Source: Rickettsiales bacterium UBA2645
Lineage (GTDB): Bacteria > Pseudomonadota > Alphaproteobacteria > Rickettsiales > UBA1997
Length of the DNA: 64,000 bases
Assembly: GCA_002359655.1 (NCBI GenBank)
Contig: DENL01000024.1
Coordinates: 17,853 to 81,852 of the forward strand
Direction of reading: 5' to 3'
Part shown: positions 63,277 to 64,000 of the stretch, piece after piece
Layout of the letters: every line of letters begins with the position of its first letter
Position numbering within the stretch: the first letter of the stretch is position 1
The notes under the pieces: model-generated
The model's database searches: none
The model's input: only the letters and a program-made list of their open reading frames with translations
What the model was told of the DNA's origin: nothing
Translations under genes and position numbers: made by a program

Positions 63277-63550
63277 ACAAAAATGCCTTTAGCCTTTTAA
63301 AATCAAGGCACCAAACCCATGGGCAAATCACGCTGAAAAATTACAAAAAACCACTGCAATTAATTCAAAAAATGCGACTTATAATTATCTATTTTTCTAA
63401 TTTTTATCAAAACAACTGCCCAGTACTAAATGCTTTTTATTTTTACGAGGCTCTATTATATCGATATAAAACTTGTTGATTTTATCTTCTAAAAAGAATG
63501 AAAATTTTCTGTTTTGCAAAAAAGCTTATCCGTACTCTCGCAAGGAAATT

Positions 63551-63577
63551 TCTTAGCTGAGCTTAGCTAAGATTTTT
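63551..63577 (+). terminator. Terminator-like hairpin before the response-regulator gene
   Basis: Tcttagct and agctaaga make an 8-bp perfect stem with a 6-nt loop (gagctt), followed by ttttt. It lies 43 bp before the ATG at 63620, so it would end a transcript from the 395-bp gap or serve as a leader attenuator. Confidence 0.45.
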
Positions 63578-63619
63578 CAATCAAAATTAGAAATTGTATA
63601 AACAAAAATCATTCAACAA

Positions 63620-63982
63620 ATGTTTTACAGACAAAATTTAAAACAAACTCCAAACAAGATTTTTAAAGATTTAGCCGATTTAAAATTTTCTCAAGCAAAG
63701 CAAACTGATTTGAATTTCAAACCTATTTCCGACCCACAGATTGCTAAAAGAAAAGTTCTTATTGTTGATGATGAAAAAACTAATCTTTTGATTACTAAAT
63801 CTAAAATTGAAAAAAATCTCAATATCGTCTGTGACTTTGCCAATGATGGTGCGGAAGCTGTAGAGATTATTAAAACAAATCAAAATAAATATGATTTGGT
63901 TTTGATGGATGTTCAGATGCCAGAAATGGATGGCGTTACTGCTACTAAAAAAATCAAATTATTAAACGCAAAAATTCGGTAA
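63620..63982 (+). CDS. Response-regulator receiver domain, early stop near window edge
   Basis: After a 44-residue leader, residues 45-115 are a good receiver domain: VLIVDDEKTN, phospho-acceptor Asp in LVLMDVQMPEMDGVTATKKI. It stops at TAA (63980-63982) before the conserved Thr and Lys. Beyond the stop, the other frames read SVIIP and then PLTD, just what a receiver would have next, so one or two small deletions have broken the frame. A sequence error near the edge, a pseudogene or a truncated protein are all possible. It could be the receiver end of a larger protein outside the window. Confidence 0.6.
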   Translation: MFYRQNLKQTPNKIFKDLADLKFSQAKQTDLNFKPISDPQIAKRKVLIVDDEKTNLLITKSKIEKNLNIVCDFANDGAEAVEIIKTNQNKYDLVLMDVQMPEMDGVTATKKIKLLNAKIR

Positions 63983-64000
63983 TTATCCCTTGACAGACTA

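Larger units (their letters stand above)
63225..63619. other. 395-bp gene-free interval
   Basis: No convincing protein gene. A 74-residue frame on the plus strand (63255-63479) has no recognisable features or ribosome site. The interval holds a perfect 28-bp palindrome right after lpxD, a possible small stem tgcctt/aaggca (around 63285-63310), the A+T-rich palindrome tatcgata (near 63459) and a terminator-like hairpin before the final gene. A small RNA ending at that hairpin is possible but unproven. Confidence 0.5.

Noticed and set aside
63255..63479. 74-residue ORF in the gap after lpxD
   Set aside because: It begins inside the perfect palindrome, has no ribosome site and no recognisable composition or domain.

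Overview
The window is an A+T-rich, gene-dense stretch that looks like a Rickettsiales or Rickettsiales-like alphaproteobacterium. Direct support comes from separate virB8/virB9, virB10 and virB11 genes of a P-type type IV secretion system (T4SS), an NDUFA12-type complex I accessory protein next to mlaD and a DUF2155 gene, alphaproteobacterial AddB, and eukaryote-like repeat proteins (RAP + ankyrin, leucine-rich repeats). Unlike the most reduced Rickettsia it keeps purine and pyrimidine genes (purL, purE, purF, carA) and proA. There is no rRNA, insertion sequence, prophage or CRISPR array. The lineage assignment is inferred from gene content and was not tested by phylogeny.

Left part (1-14.3 kb, nearly all plus strand). 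The window opens in the end of the N-terminal half of purL. Three cell-surface acylation genes (OafA-type acyltransferase, AlgI-type MBOAT, AlgJ/AlgX-type SGNH protein) lie between it and the C-terminal half of purL, and the split falls at the domain boundary. Next come a PlsC-alpha/beta-hydrolase fusion, a hairpin-rich element, virB10, a PEP-synthase/PPDK regulator, an NtrC-like regulator with damaged sigma-54 motifs, galU, fabD, a frameshifted cold-shock gene and tRNA-Ala(TGC).

14.4-25.9 kb. A prepilin-like gene (+) converges on a continuous minus-strand run: NDUFA12, mlaD, DUF2155, rpe, murD, a very large cysteine-rich surface protein of about 1,940 residues, purE, a small ORF and a DUF2335 membrane protein. 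The prepilin's C-terminus carries the same four-cysteine, Sushi-like module that is repeated at the C-terminus of the large protein. This suggests an undescribed surface or pseudopilus-linked system.

26-48 kb. Mostly housekeeping: lytic transglycosylase, purF, xseB, pgsA, ribF, a peptide-binding protein, nfuA, tRNA-Arg(CCG), a CinA-like protein, virB8-virB9, leuS, carA, two antiporter-like (NuoL/M/MnhD) membrane proteins, proA and clpB.

48-64 kb. A broken RAP/ankyrin gene, a beta-barrel protein, truA, addB, dadA, an LRR protein, folC, a porin, virB11, lpxD, a 395-bp gene-free gap with a perfect 28-bp palindrome, and a response-regulator gene that stops early at the right edge. The T4SS genes are spread over three loci within 54 kb instead of forming one operon.
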